From the NCBI GenBank assembly GCA_902586925.1, contig CACIJE010000001.1, forward strand, positions 396,104 through 460,103: DNA of 64,000 nt, read 5' to 3'. Below the pieces are notes generated by a model. It was not told the origin of the DNA and did no database searches. It saw only the letters and a list, made by a program, of their open reading frames with translations. This DNA is from an uncultured SAR86 cluster bacterium. Its GTDB lineage: Bacteria; Pseudomonadota; Gammaproteobacteria; Magnimaribacterales; D2472. How positions within the stretch are numbered: position 1 is the stretch's first letter; each line of letters begins with the position of its first letter. Both the position numbers and the translations under genes were made by a program. Positions 6,016-21,736 of the stretch are shown in pieces.

Positions 6016-7371
6016 TTAGTCCTTCTTTTTAGACCAATTATCTTTATTATCCTGCTTTGATCTTTCTATACCTAAAGCATTATCAGGCACATCTTTTGTT
6101 ATAACTGAGCCAGCTGCAACAGTAGCATTTGAACCTATTGTTACTGGAGCAACCAAGGCTGCATTACTTCCAATAAAGCTCTCATCACCAATGGTTGTTT
6201 TATGTTTATCTTTGCCATCATAATTGCAAGTTATTGTTCCTGCTCCAATATTTGAGTTCTTTCCCACTTCGGTATCGCCCAAATAGGTGAAATGATTTGC
6301 TTTAGAACCTTTACCAAGAACAGAATTTTTGGTTTCGACAAAATTACCAACTTTTGCAGATGATTCTATCTGACTGCCCTCTCTTAATCTTGCATATGGC
6401 CCAATAATGCATCCATCTCCAACTTTTGAGCCATCAATGTGAGAAAAGGCATCGATTTTTGTATTACTGCCTATTGATGTATTTTTAATTATGCAATTTG
6501 GTCCTATGGAAACATTATCACCGAGTGCAACATCTCCCTCTAATATTACATTTACATCTATTGAGCAGTCTTGACCAGAAGATATATTACCTCTTATGTC
6601 TAGCCTCAAAGGATCCGAGACTGTAATTCCCATCTCTAAAATATCTTGGACTTTCATTGATCTATAAATTGCCTCTAATTGAGCAAGCTCCTCTTTAGAG
6701 TTTGCTCCCCTTACCTCTTCATTTGAAGCATTACAAGTGTTAATTGTAATGCCTCTATTACTCATTATAGAAACTATATCTGTTAAGTAAAATTCACCAG
6801 CAGTATTATCACAGCTCAATTCTGATAAAGCTTCTTTTAAATATGTTGTTGTTGAACAAAGAACGCCAGTAAAAATTTCCTTTATTTCTTTTTCCTCATC
6901 AGATGCGTCTTTTTCTTCAACTATTGCAACCGGATTGCCACTTTTATCTTTTTTTACTCTTCCATATCCAAATGGATTTTCTAGAACAGTTGTTAAAATT
7001 GAAAGGCTATTTTCACAGCTATTAATAAGGTTATTCAAAGTCTCTTTTTTTATGAGCGGAACATCGCCATATAGCACAAGCACTTTTGATGCGTCTTTTA
7101 CTTCACTAATGCCATATTTAACTGCGTCTCCTGTTCCAATAGGCTTTGGTTGTTCACATGAACTAATGTCAAGATTTAAATTTTCAGATACTTTAATTAT
7201 TGATTCTTTATCATACCCAACAACCAAGGTTATTCTTTGACTGATGCTGCCTGCTGTTTGACATATCATTTCAAGCATAGTCTTGCCACCAATCCTTTGA
7301 AGGGATTTTGCTTTGCTGGATTTCATTCTAGAGCCCTCTCCTGCAGCTAGAACTATGGTATGTATGTTCAC
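6016..7371 (-). CDS. glmU: Bifunctional UDP-GlcNAc pyrophosphorylase / GlcN-1-P acetyltransferase
   Basis: LAAGEGSRMKSS, hexapeptide-repeat C-terminal domain. Confidence 0.96.
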   Translation of the reverse strand: MNIHTIVLAAGEGSRMKSSKAKSLQRIGGKTMLEMICQTAGSISQRITLVVGYDKESIIKVSENLNLDISSCEQPKPIGTGDAVKYGISEVKDASKVLVLYGDVPLIKKETLNNLINSCENSLSILTTVLENPFGYGRVKKDKSGNPVAIVEEKDASDEEKEIKEIFTGVLCSTTTYLKEALSELSCDNTAGEFYLTDIVSIMSNRGITINTCNASNEEVRGANSKEELAQLEAIYRSMKVQDILEMGITVSDPLRLDIRGNISSGQDCSIDVNVILEGDVALGDNVSIGPNCIIKNTSIGSNTKIDAFSHIDGSKVGDGCIIGPYARLREGSQIESSAKVGNFVETKNSVLGKGSKANHFTYLGDTEVGKNSNIGAGTITCNYDGKDKHKTTIGDESFIGSNAALVAPVTIGSNATVAAGSVITKDVPDNALGIERSKQDNKDNWSKKKD

Positions 7372-7396
7372 AATTTTAAAAGGTTAAATATATACC

Positions 7397-7810
7397 TTAC
7401 TGTTTTTTGCGAAGTTTTTGAATAGTCTTAAGTCTTGCAACAGCTTCAGCTAGCTGAGCTGATGCTTTTGCGTAATCAATTGATGTATCTTTATTTGCAA
7501 GTTCTTGTTCAGCAATTTCTTTAGCTTTTATAGCTTCTGATTCATCCAAACTTTCTGCTCTTTCTGCAGTATCAGATAAGACTGTTACTAAATCCGGCTG
7601 AACCTCTAAAAATCCACCAGAACAAAAGAATGCTTCTTCCTCAGAACCATTCTGAACTCTAACAGGTCCGGCAGCTAGGCCTGTCAAAAGAGGTGTATGA
7701 CCAGGAGCGATACCTAGCTCACCCAATGTTCCTGTTGCAAAAACCATAGTTGCTTCTCCTGAATATATTTCTTCACTGGACGAAACTATGTTAATTTTTA
7801 TTGTGCTCAT
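7397..7810 (-). CDS. atpC: ATP synthase epsilon subunit
   Basis: Sequence and operon position. Confidence 0.95.
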   Translation of the reverse strand: MSTIKINIVSSSEEIYSGEATMVFATGTLGELGIAPGHTPLLTGLAAGPVRVQNGSEEEAFFCSGGFLEVQPDLVTVLSDTAERAESLDESEAIKAKEIAEQELANKDTSIDYAKASAQLAEAVARLKTIQKLRKKQ

Positions 7811-7811
7811 T

Positions 7812-10083
<2,272 letters not shown>

Positions 10084-10093
10084 TATTTAATAA

Positions 10094-11638
10094 TTAAAAA
10101 GTTTGTGTTTTCTTAAAATCTTCTACCAAATCCTTGAATTGTGCTTCAATATCATCATTCCAGTCTCCAGTTGAATTAATTTGATCCTCAAGGTCACTTT
10201 TCTCAGAAGACAAATATCCATGCAAGGCTTCTTCAAAGTCTAAAATCTTTTCAACCTCCACATCTGACATATAACCCCTATCAGCTGCAAATAAACTTAA
10301 TGCTTGTTGGGCAACGCTCATTGGGGCATATTGTTTTTGTTTAAGTAACTCAGTAAAAGCTTTACCGCTTGCAAGTTGTTGCTTTGTTGCATCATCTAAG
10401 TCGGAGGCGAATTGAGAGAAGGCCGCTAACTCACGGTATTGAGCTAAAGCTGTTCTAACTCCCCCAGCTAATTTTTTCATTATCTTTGTTTGAGCTGAGC
10501 CACCGACCCTTGAAACGGAGAGACCAGGATTAATTGCCGGCCTCACACCTGAGTTAAATAATTCTGTTTCTAAATAAATTTGACCGTCTGTAATTGATAT
10601 TACATTCGTCGGAACAAAGGCTGAGACATCTCCTGCCAACGTCTCAATAATTGGTAATGCTGTCAATGATCCAGTCTTACCTTTAACTTTTCCACCAGTA
10701 ACCTGCTCAACATAATCAGCATTAACTCTTGCTGCTCTTTCTAACAATCTAGAATGAAGATAAAAAACATCGCCTGGATATGCCTCTCTTCCAGGAGGCC
10801 TCTTTAGAAGTAATGATACCTGTCTATATGCTACTGCCTGTTTTGAAAGATCATCATAAACAATAAGCGCATCTTCTCCTTTATCTCTAAAATACTCACC
10901 CATCGTGCAACCAGCATATGCAGAAAGATATTGCATAGGTGCAGGATCTGCTGCTGTTGCAGATACAACAATAGTATGTTCCATTGCCCCATACTCTTCT
11001 AACTTTCTAACAACATTGGCAACAGTGGATTGTTTTTGTCCAATAGCTACGTAAATACATTTTATTCCCGTACCTTTTTGATTAATAATTGAATCGATCG
11101 CAACCGCCGTTTTGCCAGTTTGTCTATCCCCAATAATTAACTCTCTTTGACCTCTCCCAATGGGAACCATTGCATCAACAGCTTTTAAACCAATTTGAAC
11201 AGGCTGATCTACTGATTGTCGTGCAATAACACCAGGCGCAACAACTTCAACTGGTGCAGATCCCTCAGCATTTATTTCACCCTTTCCATCAATGGGAGTG
11301 CCTAGAGTATTTACAACTCTTCCCAGCATCGCTTCTCCAACTGGCACTTCTAAAACCTTTCCAGTGCATACTGCTTTTTGACCTTCAATAATTTCGAGGT
11401 AATCTCCAAGAACAACAGCTCCAACCGAGTCTTGTTCTAGATTTAAGGCCATGCCTTTGGTTCCATTCTCAAACTCAATTACCTCTCCGTACATGACATC
11501 TCCCATGCCATGAATTCTTACAATGCCATCAGATACACTAACGACAATACCTTCATTTTTTCTTTCTGCTGAAAGATCAAGACCAGCAATTTTTTCCTTC
11601 AAAACGCTGGAGATTTCTGATGGGTTTAATTGGCTCAT
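10094..11638 (-). CDS. atpA: ATP synthase alpha subunit
   Basis: [32 protein letters not shown]. Confidence 0.97.
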   Translation of the reverse strand: MSQLNPSEISSVLKEKIAGLDLSAERKNEGIVVSVSDGIVRIHGMGDVMYGEVIEFENGTKGMALNLEQDSVGAVVLGDYLEIIEGQKAVCTGKVLEVPVGEAMLGRVVNTLGTPIDGKGEINAEGSAPVEVVAPGVIARQSVDQPVQIGLKAVDAMVPIGRGQRELIIGDRQTGKTAVAIDSIINQKGTGIKCIYVAIGQKQSTVANVVRKLEEYGAMEHTIVVSATAADPAPMQYLSAYAGCTMGEYFRDKGEDALIVYDDLSKQAVAYRQVSLLLKRPPGREAYPGDVFYLHSRLLERAARVNADYVEQVTGGKVKGKTGSLTALPIIETLAGDVSAFVPTNVISITDGQIYLETELFNSGVRPAINPGLSVSRVGGSAQTKIMKKLAGGVRTALAQYRELAAFSQFASDLDDATKQQLASGKAFTELLKQKQYAPMSVAQQALSLFAADRGYMSDVEVEKILDFEEALHGYLSSEKSDLEDQINSTGDWNDDIEAQFKDLVEDFKKTQTF

Positions 11639-11647
11639 ATTTTCACC

Positions 11648-12184
11648 TTAAAAATTTAATTGATTTACAAGTTTCTTGACCTTCCCCCTTATTGACAGAT
11701 CAAGTGTTTCATCTCCTATCTTTATTGAGAGGCCTCCCATCATTGTGGGATCTTTTGTAAAATTAATAATGGCATCTTTACCATAAGTTAATTTAAGTTT
11801 TTGTTCGATATTATCTTTTGCTTCATTTCCAGGATCAGTGGCAACCAAAACTTCAATAGATTTTTGCTCTTTGTATTCTTCTAACAACTCTTTATAGATT
11901 ACAAAAATTGTTTGAAGTAAATTTAAGCGTTTATTTTCGGCAAGAATTTCTAGCAGTTTTTTTGACTTATCTGAAATACTCTCATCAAATAAATTAGTTA
12001 GGATGCCCAAGATATCCTGTCTTGATAATGCAGGATTTTCTATGGTGTTAACAACCCCCTCAGTCTTAGAGGCTATTGCCATGTCTTTTAGTTCGCTTGC
12101 AATATCTTCGGTGTTGTTCGATTCAACTGCTGATGTAAACATTGCTTTTGCATATGGTCTGGCTAGTGGTGTTAACTCAATCAT
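11648..12184 (-). CDS. atpH: ATP synthase delta subunit
   Basis: Sequence and operon position. Confidence 0.93.
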   Translation of the reverse strand: MIELTPLARPYAKAMFTSAVESNNTEDIASELKDMAIASKTEGVVNTIENPALSRQDILGILTNLFDESISDKSKKLLEILAENKRLNLLQTIFVIYKELLEEYKEQKSIEVLVATDPGNEAKDNIEQKLKLTYGKDAIINFTKDPTMMGGLSIKIGDETLDLSIRGKVKKLVNQLNF

Positions 12185-12186
12185 TA

Positions 12187-12657
12187 CTATAACTCCTCAG
12201 CCGCCTTCTTAAGAATTTCTTCATGTTTCTCTTCAGAAATTTCACTGCTTAGAATCTTTTGAGTGGTGTCAATTATTATTTCAGACATTTGTTGTCTAAG
12301 CTCTTCTTTTGCTTTGTTAGTTTCGTTTTCAATTGTTGTTGCTGCAGATGATAATATTTTTTCAGCTTCAGCCTCTGCTTTAGCTGATGCATCGCTTACA
12401 ATCTTTGACGCTCTTGTATTTGCTTTATCGAGAATTTCAGCAGCTTCACCTTTTGCTAGATCAAGCTCCTTCTCAAATGCTAATTTGGCCTCTTCTAAGG
12501 AGTCATCTGCTTTTTTTGCAGCCTCAAGGCCGTCAGATATTTTTTTCTCCCTTTCTTTCATAACTGAAAGAATTGGTGGATAAACATATCGCCAGCAGAT
12601 TGCAACAAACACAATCATAACAACTGCTTGGGCAAGTAAGGTTGCATTAATATTCAT
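12187..12657 (-). CDS. atpF: ATP synthase b subunit
   Basis: N-terminal TM plus charged coiled coil; operon position. Confidence 0.94.
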   Translation of the reverse strand: MNINATLLAQAVVMIVFVAICWRYVYPPILSVMKEREKKISDGLEAAKKADDSLEEAKLAFEKELDLAKGEAAEILDKANTRASKIVSDASAKAEAEAEKILSSAATTIENETNKAKEELRQQMSEIIIDTTQKILSSEISEEKHEEILKKAAEEL

Positions 12658-12677
12658 ATTTGACTATTCGATTAAAC

Positions 12678-12908
<231 letters not shown>

Positions 12909-12921
12909 CTATTTTTGAGGT

Positions 12922-14143
<1,222 letters not shown>

Positions 14144-14214
14144 ATTATTTATATAGGAGTTATTAATATTTGTGGCGAGAATTATAAAAACATATCAATG
14201 CATAGACAAGATGT

Positions 14215-15060
14215 TTATTGTTTATTTTTGATTTTGGATATTATGTTATCTAACTCGTCTAGTGTTTTGTAAATTATTGATACTTTTCCAGTTTTTGTAT
14301 TTTTTGCTTCTATTTCAATTTTATGGCCAAACATTTCTGACATCTCTTTTTCAATGTTTAAAACATCGGTATCTTTTTGTTTTAACTTTGAGTTAGTTTT
14401 AGGTTTGCTTTTTAAGGATAGGTTGCTTAAATCTCTTACGGTAAGACCTTGCTCGATAATTTTTTTTGCGGCTTCTTCTGCTTCATTTGGCTGCATCGAT
14501 GCAAGAAGTTTTGCATGCCCTTTTTCTATTTTTCCACTTGATAGCATTTCTAAAACCAAAGTTGGAAGCGAAAGTATTCTCAAAGAATTGGCAATTGTGC
14601 TTCTTGCTTTTCCTGTTGAAGATGCTACTTCATCTTGTGTTAGCCCAAACTCTCTTTTCAGGCGGTCAAGCCCTTTGGCCTCCTCAACTGGATTCAAATC
14701 TTCCCTTTGGAGGTTTTCTATAAGAGCAGATATAAGGGCATCTTCGTCTTTTTTTTGATCTACTAAGCAGGGTATTGTTTCTAGTCCTGCCATCTTTGAA
14801 GATCTTAGCCTTCTTTCTCCGGCAATAACTTCAAACTCATTAAGACCGAGCTCTCTCACCAGAATTGGAGAAAGCACGCCTTGTTTTTTTATTGACTCAG
14901 TTAATTCTGCTAGCTTATCTTTATCAAAATTTGATCTTGGTTGAAACCTCCCTGGCTTAATTTTTGAAACTTCTATTTCTTTTACAGATCTTTGGTTTGA
15001 ATTTGATTGACCTAAAAGCGCTTCGAGTCCCTTATTAAGAGTTTTATTTTCCTCAGACAT
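14215..15060 (-). CDS. parB: Chromosome partitioning protein ParB
   Basis: [15 protein letters not shown] region. Confidence 0.94.
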   Translation of the reverse strand: MSEENKTLNKGLEALLGQSNSNQRSVKEIEVSKIKPGRFQPRSNFDKDKLAELTESIKKQGVLSPILVRELGLNEFEVIAGERRLRSSKMAGLETIPCLVDQKKDEDALISALIENLQREDLNPVEEAKGLDRLKREFGLTQDEVASSTGKARSTIANSLRILSLPTLVLEMLSSGKIEKGHAKLLASMQPNEAEEAAKKIIEQGLTVRDLSNLSLKSKPKTNSKLKQKDTDVLNIEKEMSEMFGHKIEIEAKNTKTGKVSIIYKTLDELDNIISKIKNKQ

Positions 15061-15814
15061 ATTCCACCTTTCTAATTAACTCTCCTGCCAAGGCTAAGTA
15101 TGCTTTTGCACCATAGGAGTTTGGCATATATTTTATACCAGATTTTCCGTGACTTGGAGCTTCAGCTAATTTTACATTCCTTGGTATAAGTGTATTAAAT
15201 AATAAGTTTTGAAAATGTTTTTCTAACTCTTCTGAGACCTCTTTTGCAAGGTTATTCCTCATATCAACCATTGTTCTGACTATTCCAAGCACTCTGTTTG
15301 TGGACATGTTTTTGTCTGACATTGTTTGAATGGTGTTCATGAGGCCTGTGACCCCCTCTAAGGAGTAATATTCGCATTGAAGTGGAATCAGAGTTCCTGA
15401 GGCACAAAAAAGGCCTTCTATAGTTAGCTGGTTTAAAGTGGGTGGAGTGTCTATTATTGTGTAATTATATGTTTTTGATAATGGTTCAAGGCTTTTTAAT
15501 AAAAACCCTTGTTTGTTATCATTCCTAATTGCTACCTCAAGGGCTATAAGGTCTTCGCCCCCGGGAATAATTTTAAAATTATCGTTACTGTCATAAAGAC
15601 ACTCTTCAATTTTTTTATTATCGAAATAGTGGTTGTAGAGGGTGCTTTTCTCTTGTTTTGGTATTCCTGCTGCGGTGCTTGCGTTGCCTTGGGGGTCTAG
15701 GTCTATAAGCAAAACTTTTCTTTTGGTTGCTGCAAGGCTGGCAGCAAGATTTACTGCTGTTGTTGTTTTACCAACACCACCTTTTTGATTTGCAATTGCA
15801 ATTATTTTATTCAT
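15053..15814 (-). CDS. parA: Chromosome partitioning ATPase ParA/Soj
   Basis: [17 protein letters not shown]. Confidence 0.95.
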   Translation of the reverse strand: MNKIIAIANQKGGVGKTTTAVNLAASLAATKRKVLLIDLDPQGNASTAAGIPKQEKSTLYNHYFDNKKIEECLYDSNDNFKIIPGGEDLIALEVAIRNDNKQGFLLKSLEPLSKTYNYTIIDTPPTLNQLTIEGLFCASGTLIPLQCEYYSLEGVTGLMNTIQTMSDKNMSTNRVLGIVRTMVDMRNNLAKEVSEELEKHFQNLLFNTLIPRNVKLAEAPSHGKSGIKYMPNSYGAKAYLALAGELIRKVEYV

Positions 15815-16397
15815 TGTTTTCTATTAAAACTATATTTCTCTCTCTTGTTGTTGTCTCTTGTTTAATTATTTCATATCTTAATTTATTTTTGTCGATGTCT
15901 TTTAGCTCGTTTTTAATGTTAAGTTTTTTTCCTTTTAATAAAACATATTTTGAGTTTTGGTGGGTGTTGTTTTTTGTGAGGCTTATAATCTTTTCAATGC
16001 TTGCGAAAGCTCTAGCAGTGATAATGTCAAACTTTCCAAGTTTGTTTTGCTTTGCTATTGTCTTATTAACAATTCGTGTATTTTTTAATTTCAATTCGTC
16101 AATAACTATTTTAAGAAAATAACATTTTTTTTTGTTTTTTTCTAATAGGTTAATTTTATTACTAGGCTTTAAAATCGATAAAAGAATCCCTGGAAAGCCT
16201 CCTCCTGTTCCAAGATCTAAAACATTATCGTTTTTTTTTAAGAATTCAATTAAGGGCGAGCAGTCAAGAATATCTTTTTCATAAACATCATTGAAGTTTT
16301 TTCTTGAAAAAATATTGTGGGTCTTGTTGAAGGTGAGTGCTAGATTGATGAATGTGTCGATTTTCTTTTTTTGTTCTGTAGTAAAAGGTTCATGCAT
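15807..16397 (-). CDS. rsmG: 16S rRNA m7G527 methyltransferase
   Basis: [15 protein letters not shown]; adjacent to mnmG. Confidence 0.93.
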   Translation of the reverse strand: MHEPFTTEQKKKIDTFINLALTFNKTHNIFSRKNFNDVYEKDILDCSPLIEFLKKNDNVLDLGTGGGFPGILLSILKPSNKINLLEKNKKKCYFLKIVIDELKLKNTRIVNKTIAKQNKLGKFDIITARAFASIEKIISLTKNNTHQNSKYVLLKGKKLNIKNELKDIDKNKLRYEIIKQETTTRERNIVLIENNE

Positions 16398-18234
16398 ATT
16401 GTTTTATCATTTCGAGTTTTTTCATTTGAATTAATATTAGGTTCACTGCTGCCGGCGTTACTCCTTCGATCTTTGATGCTTCACCTATCGTTTCTGGTTT
16501 AAGGTTATTGAGTTTTTCTTTGACTTCGTTGGAAAGGCCTTGAATGTTTTGGTAGTCAAGCTTAAGTGGAATTTTTTTGGTGTTTTGTTTTTTTGATTTT
16601 TTGATTTCTCTTTTTTGTTTTTCAACATATCCTTTATATCGTGATTCTGTTGCGGCTCTTTCATAGTGGCTTTTTTCATTTGGTTTGGGTTTAAATAATT
16701 TGTTTTTGTCTAGGTCTGTTCTACTTAAAAGGTCATAGATGCTTCTTTTTTCGTTGAGAAAAATTGTTTTGTTTTGTTTGTTTGTTATTTTTTTTGTTTT
16801 GATTTTCTTTAAAGCTTTAAGAAAGTTAATATAATTCGTTTCGTTTTGGTTGTATTTTTGCATTCTATTTTTTTCGATTAGTCCAAGGCTATATGCTTTA
16901 AAAAGCAATCTTTGCTCTGCATTGTTTTGAGAAAGCATTAACCTGTATTCGGCCCGGCTGGTAAACATTCTGTAGGGTTCGGTTATACCGTGAGTTGTTA
17001 GATCGTCTACCAAGACTCCTATATATGCTTCATCTCTCTCTAATACTATTCCGTCTTTTTTTTTGATTGATCTTGCAGCGTTTATGCCTGCCATCAAACC
17101 TTGGCCAGCAGCCTCTTCATAGCCAGTGGTTCCGTTTATCTGACCAGCCAAATAAAAATTACTAAAAAACTTAGTTTCAAGTGTTTTTCTTAAGCTCCTT
17201 GGGTCAATAAAATCGTATTCAACAGCATATCCGTACTCAGTAATTTTTGATTCTTCTAGGCCTCTAATTGAGTGAATAAATTCCTCTTGTGCTTTTTTTG
17301 GTAAGCTGGTTGAAATTCCGTTTGGGTATATTAGGTTTTTTTTTATTCCCTCTGGTTCAATAAAAATTTGGTGAGTGTTTTTGTCTTTGAATTTAAAAAC
17401 CTTGTCCTCGATTGAGGGACAATACCTGGGGCCGACACCCTTAATGTTTCCAGAATACATTGCAGACAGGTGTATATTTTTTTTTATAATTTTATGTGTT
17501 TCTTTGTTTGTTCTAGTAATAAAACAAGAAAGTTGTTTTTGATGTTTTTTTGGTTGGTTGTATAAAGACATCCATGGCGTTGGTTTCTCTCCAGGTTGCT
17601 CTTCCATTACTGAGGTGTTGATGCTTGAGTATTTAATCCTTGCGGGTGTTCCTGTTTTAAGTCTTCCCATTGGCAGATTTAAAGAGTAAAGTTTTTTTGA
17701 CAAAGGAATTGCTGTTCCTTCGCCAATCCTGCCTCCTTCTTTAATTTCATTCCCTATATACATTTTTCCATTCAAGAATGTTCCGGTTGTAAGTATTGTT
17801 TTCTTTGAAATGATTTCCCGTTTATTGGTAATAATACCCTTTACACTTTTGTTTTTAATTATTAGATCCCTGGCCTCTTCCTCAAAAATATCAATTTCTG
17901 TTTTTTTTAATATTTTTTGCACTGCTTTTTTATACAAGTCTCTATCACACTGCACTCTTAAAGATTGAACTGCGTCACCTTTTCGAGTGTTAAGTGTTCT
18001 GTATTGAATTCCAGACAAATCTGTTGCAATAGGCATTATGCCCCCCATCGCATCTATCTCTCTTACAATATGTGATTTACCCAACCCACCGATAGCTGGA
18101 TTGCATGACATCTGGCCTATAGACTCAGTATTAAAAGTTACAAGCGCGCAAGTTAGTCCTGCTTTATGAACGGCATAAGCTGCCTCTACACCAGCATGCC
18201 CACCTCCTACAACTATGACATCATATCTATTCAT
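16390..18234 (-). CDS. mnmG: tRNA uridine-5-carboxymethylaminomethyl synthesis protein MnmG
   Basis: [35 protein letters not shown]. Confidence 0.97.
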   Translation of the reverse strand: MNRYDVIVVGGGHAGVEAAYAVHKAGLTCALVTFNTESIGQMSCNPAIGGLGKSHIVREIDAMGGIMPIATDLSGIQYRTLNTRKGDAVQSLRVQCDRDLYKKAVQKILKKTEIDIFEEEARDLIIKNKSVKGIITNKREIISKKTILTTGTFLNGKMYIGNEIKEGGRIGEGTAIPLSKKLYSLNLPMGRLKTGTPARIKYSSINTSVMEEQPGEKPTPWMSLYNQPKKHQKQLSCFITRTNKETHKIIKKNIHLSAMYSGNIKGVGPRYCPSIEDKVFKFKDKNTHQIFIEPEGIKKNLIYPNGISTSLPKKAQEEFIHSIRGLEESKITEYGYAVEYDFIDPRSLRKTLETKFFSNFYLAGQINGTTGYEEAAGQGLMAGINAARSIKKKDGIVLERDEAYIGVLVDDLTTHGITEPYRMFTSRAEYRLMLSQNNAEQRLLFKAYSLGLIEKNRMQKYNQNETNYINFLKALKKIKTKKITNKQNKTIFLNEKRSIYDLLSRTDLDKNKLFKPKPNEKSHYERAATESRYKGYVEKQKREIKKSKKQNTKKIPLKLDYQNIQGLSNEVKEKLNNLKPETIGEASKIEGVTPAAVNLILIQMKKLEMIKQYA

Positions 18235-18444
18235 ATAATTAAATTTTTAGTATTAACATTATATACTTATTGTTATTTCTATTAAGTCAGATTCTTTCTG
18301 TTGAAAACTCTTTTAAAGCCTTTATGTTAAAAGTAAATGAGAATTTATAAAAACCAAGGAACTATGTTCTTTTAAAGAATATAAATACTTAATAACCTGT
18401 TATCAAAAAAAACGTTACAAAAAAATTCACAAATTAATAACAGA

Positions 18445-19758
18445 TTATTTACCAATACAATAATTTTTAAATATATCACCAAGCAAAGAATCCGAGAATT
18501 TTTTACCAACTAACTCATCTAAATACGACCTAGCGAACTTAAGATCTTCAGCAACAAGCTCTAAAGAATCTTTGTTTACCAAACCAGCCTCAGCAGACCT
18601 TAAAGACTTTAAAACACCTTTAAATAAAACCTCATGCCGATCTTTAACAAGAAAATTGTAATCTTCTTTTTTTGATGACTTATTGAAAGATGACAAAATT
18701 AAATCCTTTAACTTATCAAACCCATCCCCTGTTTTTGCAGATACACAGCAATCAAAAAAGTCTTTTTCACTTGAATGAATGTCAATTTTATTTTGAACAG
18801 AAATAAAAAAAGTATCTTTAGCCAAATCTCTAAAGTTTTTTACCAAAGACTTCCCAGAACCCTCAAAAATACCAATCACAAGATCAGAATTCTCAATTTC
18901 AGACAAAGACAGGCCAATACCCACATTTTCAACAACATCATTTGTCTTTCTTATCCCTGCAGAATCTTTAATTGAGAAGACGCTTGATTCATAAAAAAGC
19001 TCACTGCCAATCAGGTCTCTTGTAGTACCAGGAACATTTGAGACAATCGCTCTTTCAAAACCCAATAACCTATTAAAAACCGAAGATTTACCTGAATTAA
19101 CTGGCCCCACCAAAAGTACCTTGTTTTTCTCACCAAGCATTTTTTTATTTATGCAGCCACTTATAAATGAACTAAAATTATTTATAAGATTGTTTATTTC
19201 CTCAACAATACTATTGTCCATATAATCCTCACCCTCATCCGAGAAATCTATTTCAGCCTCAACACTGACCCGCAAGCTGTCAATGTTATTTGCAAAACCT
19301 AAGACTTTTTTAGATAATCCACCAAAAAGAGAGTTAGTTGAAAGCAGAACACCCTGCTCATCAACTGAATCAATAAGATCTCCAAGAGACTCTGCTTCAT
19401 TTAAACTTATTTTATTATTTAAAAAAGCACGCTTAGTAAACTCACCACCAGCCGCTTCGTCAAAACCAACGCTTTTAAAAAGATCAACAAACGATGACAT
19501 TATTCCCAAACTACCATGTGCATAAACCTCAAAAGAATCTTCACCGGTGTAACTATTAGGCCCTTTAAAAACAACAAGCCCCGCTTTATCAACCAGACCG
19601 CTTTTGCTAAAAAATTCCCTTACATGGAAACGACCAACTTCAAAATGCTTATTATTAATAATTTTAGCTAACTGATTGTGACAACCCTGACCAGAAACTC
19701 TAAAAACACAGATCGCCGATTTAGCAGGAGGGGTTGCTAAAGCAAAAACAGATTGCAT
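18445..19758 (-). CDS. mnmE: tRNA modification GTPase MnmE
   Basis: GPVNSGKSS, PGTTRDLI, C-terminal CIGK. Confidence 0.96.
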   Translation of the reverse strand: MQSVFALATPPAKSAICVFRVSGQGCHNQLAKIINNKHFEVGRFHVREFFSKSGLVDKAGLVVFKGPNSYTGEDSFEVYAHGSLGIMSSFVDLFKSVGFDEAAGGEFTKRAFLNNKISLNEAESLGDLIDSVDEQGVLLSTNSLFGGLSKKVLGFANNIDSLRVSVEAEIDFSDEGEDYMDNSIVEEINNLINNFSSFISGCINKKMLGEKNKVLLVGPVNSGKSSVFNRLLGFERAIVSNVPGTTRDLIGSELFYESSVFSIKDSAGIRKTNDVVENVGIGLSLSEIENSDLVIGIFEGSGKSLVKNFRDLAKDTFFISVQNKIDIHSSEKDFFDCCVSAKTGDGFDKLKDLILSSFNKSSKKEDYNFLVKDRHEVLFKGVLKSLRSAEAGLVNKDSLELVAEDLKFARSYLDELVGKKFSDSLLGDIFKNYCIGK

Positions 19759-19760
19759 TA

Positions 19761-21287
19761 CTATTCCTTGCTTAGCGCGCCCTGTTGCTTATAAAGATAG
19801 CTTTGTTGACCTAACTGAACGCCGGTATTCACAACCGTATATAAACACAGAGCAGCAGGAAAAAACAAAAAGAATACAGAAAACATAACTGGCATATATT
19901 TCATTATTTGAGCCTGGGTTGGATCCATACCAGCAGGCTGAGGATTCAGTCTTTGTGTTAACAACATCAACACCCCAAAAACAAAAGGTAAAACAAAGTA
20001 TGGATCCGGTGAAGAGAGATCGGTCCAAAATCCCAAAGAACTATATCTTAGCTCAACCATTTCTCGCAAAGCAAAAAAGAAGCCTATAAAAAAAGGCATT
20101 TGTACCAACAAAGGCAAACAACCACCAAGCGGATTGGCTCCGTGTTTTTTCATTAGTCTCATCGTTTCAGTGCCTGCTAATTGGCGATCATTTTTGTAAC
20201 GTTCTTTAACTTCATTCAACTCTGGTGTAATTTTTCTTAATGCAGCCATTGACCTGAAGCTTTTAGCTGTTACGGGCCAGAAGACCAATTTTATTAGCAG
20301 CGTAAATATTATAATTGTAAGACCCCAACTATTAACATAACCATTGATAAAATCCATTACAAACACCATTGGTTGGGCAAGAAACCAAAACCACCCCATA
20401 TCAATAGCAAGCTCCAAGTTCTGAGCTCTTTCTATTAAATCTTTTCTTATTTTTGGGCCTATAAAAAGACGATGTTCATGCCCATAAGTAAGGTTGTTTA
20501 GTGATGAGCCTTCAACCGTATAACCCATTCTATAAAAACCTGATTCTTTTGGTAAAGCGTAATAATTATAAATATAATCATCAGATCCAATTATTGCTGC
20601 AAAGAAATATTTTTGAACAAAAGCAACCCAACCAGATCTTGATAACACCTCTAATGGTTCATCAATTGAGGCCAGTCTGCTTGTGGTATAAGGGTCCAAT
20701 TCTGAGCTTATTGCAACACCCTCATACGAACTGTTGTTCATCATTCCGCCCTCAAGAGCCCCTCTCTTTAAGTCAAGCGACCTACCTTGAGACCTATAAA
20801 GTCCCGCATACGATTTTCCATCCACACCACCTAATGAAGAGTCATAAACAACAACTTCATAGGGACTAGATGAAAAAGATATTTTTTTTGAGACACCCAA
20901 AACCGGATCCTCTAAGAGAACATAATTACTATCAGCCTCTTTAACAATAAAACTTGGAGAAACTCCGGTAAAACCACTCTTAAAATAATATTTAAAAGAC
21001 GTAGCATCAGAAAAACCAAAAACCCTAAAACCCAAAGAACCATCAACATTTTCAACAGGATATTTTTTTAGCCTTGATTCCACAATAGAACCACTAGAAA
21101 TCGAAACAACCAATGACAGCTCATTACTTTCAAGAGTTACAAAATCTTCGTTTGATTCAACAGAAAGACTATTTATGGAGTCAAAGTGTTTGTTTATTGA
21201 CTTCGACTTTTGCTCTGAGTTCCACTCATATAATAAACCCAAAGAAAGGAGAACAATTCCTACTAAATAAAAGTTTCTAATATTCAA
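19761..21287 (-). CDS. yidC: Membrane protein insertase YidC
   Basis: C-terminal 60KD_IMP domain; operon position. Confidence 0.95.
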   Translation of the reverse strand: MNIRNFYLVGIVLLSLGLLYEWNSEQKSKSINKHFDSINSLSVESNEDFVTLESNELSLVVSISSGSIVESRLKKYPVENVDGSLGFRVFGFSDATSFKYYFKSGFTGVSPSFIVKEADSNYVLLEDPVLGVSKKISFSSSPYEVVVYDSSLGGVDGKSYAGLYRSQGRSLDLKRGALEGGMMNNSSYEGVAISSELDPYTTSRLASIDEPLEVLSRSGWVAFVQKYFFAAIIGSDDYIYNYYALPKESGFYRMGYTVEGSSLNNLTYGHEHRLFIGPKIRKDLIERAQNLELAIDMGWFWFLAQPMVFVMDFINGYVNSWGLTIIIFTLLIKLVFWPVTAKSFRSMAALRKITPELNEVKERYKNDRQLAGTETMRLMKKHGANPLGGCLPLLVQMPFFIGFFFALREMVELRYSSLGFWTDLSSPDPYFVLPFVFGVLMLLTQRLNPQPAGMDPTQAQIMKYMPVMFSVFFLFFPAALCLYTVVNTGVQLGQQSYLYKQQGALSKE

Positions 21288-21288
21288 T

Positions 21289-21600
21289 CTAAATTACACC
21301 GCTATTAAAAGATTTGACAGCTGACCTAACCTCTTGGACAGCCTCGCTATATGATAACTCTGCGAAGGGCCTAAATACAGAAAAAACAATAATACCTGAA
21401 CTTGGCATGGTTGGTGATAACACCCTAAATATTTCTTTAACCCTTCTTTTAATCTTATTTCTATCAACTGCAAGTTTAAAAAATTTTCTTGAAATAGATA
21501 CCTCTAGTCCTGTTTTATTCGATGGCTTATGAAACAACCTAAAATATTTAGATGAATGTAAGCACTCAAAAGATTTAAAATTTTGACTCCTGATCGACAA
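21289..21600 (-). CDS. rnpA: Ribonuclease P protein component; probable TTG start just after rpmH
   Basis: KFFKLAVDRNKIKRRVKEIFR; the upstream part of the track ORF lies out of frame inside rpmH. Confidence 0.85.
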   Translation of the reverse strand: MSIRSQNFKSFECLHSSKYFRLFHKPSNKTGLEVSISRKFFKLAVDRNKIKRRVKEIFRVLSPTMPSSGIIVFSVFRPFAELSYSEAVQEVRSAVKSFNSGVI

Positions 21601-21601
21601 A

Positions 21602-21736
21602 TTATGCGCTAAGGATCTTTCTTCCTTTTTTTCTTCTGTTGGACAAAATAGCTCTACCAGCTTTTGTCGACATTCTGGCCCTAAAACCATGAGTTCTTTT
21701 TCTTTTTAAGTTGCTTGGTTGGAAAGTTCTCTTCAT
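21602..21736 (-). CDS. rpmH: 50S ribosomal protein L34 (44 aa, absent from ORF track)
   Basis: Manual translation [44 protein letters not shown]. Confidence 0.97.
   Translation of the reverse strand: MKRTFQPSNLKRKRTHGFRARMSTKAGRAILSNRRKKGRKILSA

Noticed and set aside
16485-16679. 64-aa lysine-rich ORF inside mnmG on the same strand
   Set aside because: Out-of-frame by-product of A-rich mnmG sequence.
18249-18277. dif-like sequence TATTAACATTATATACTTATTGTTATTT at the composition switch
   Set aside because: About 8/11 match to one Xer arm and 5/6 to the centre, but only about 3/11 to the other arm; plausible by chance in AT-rich DNA.
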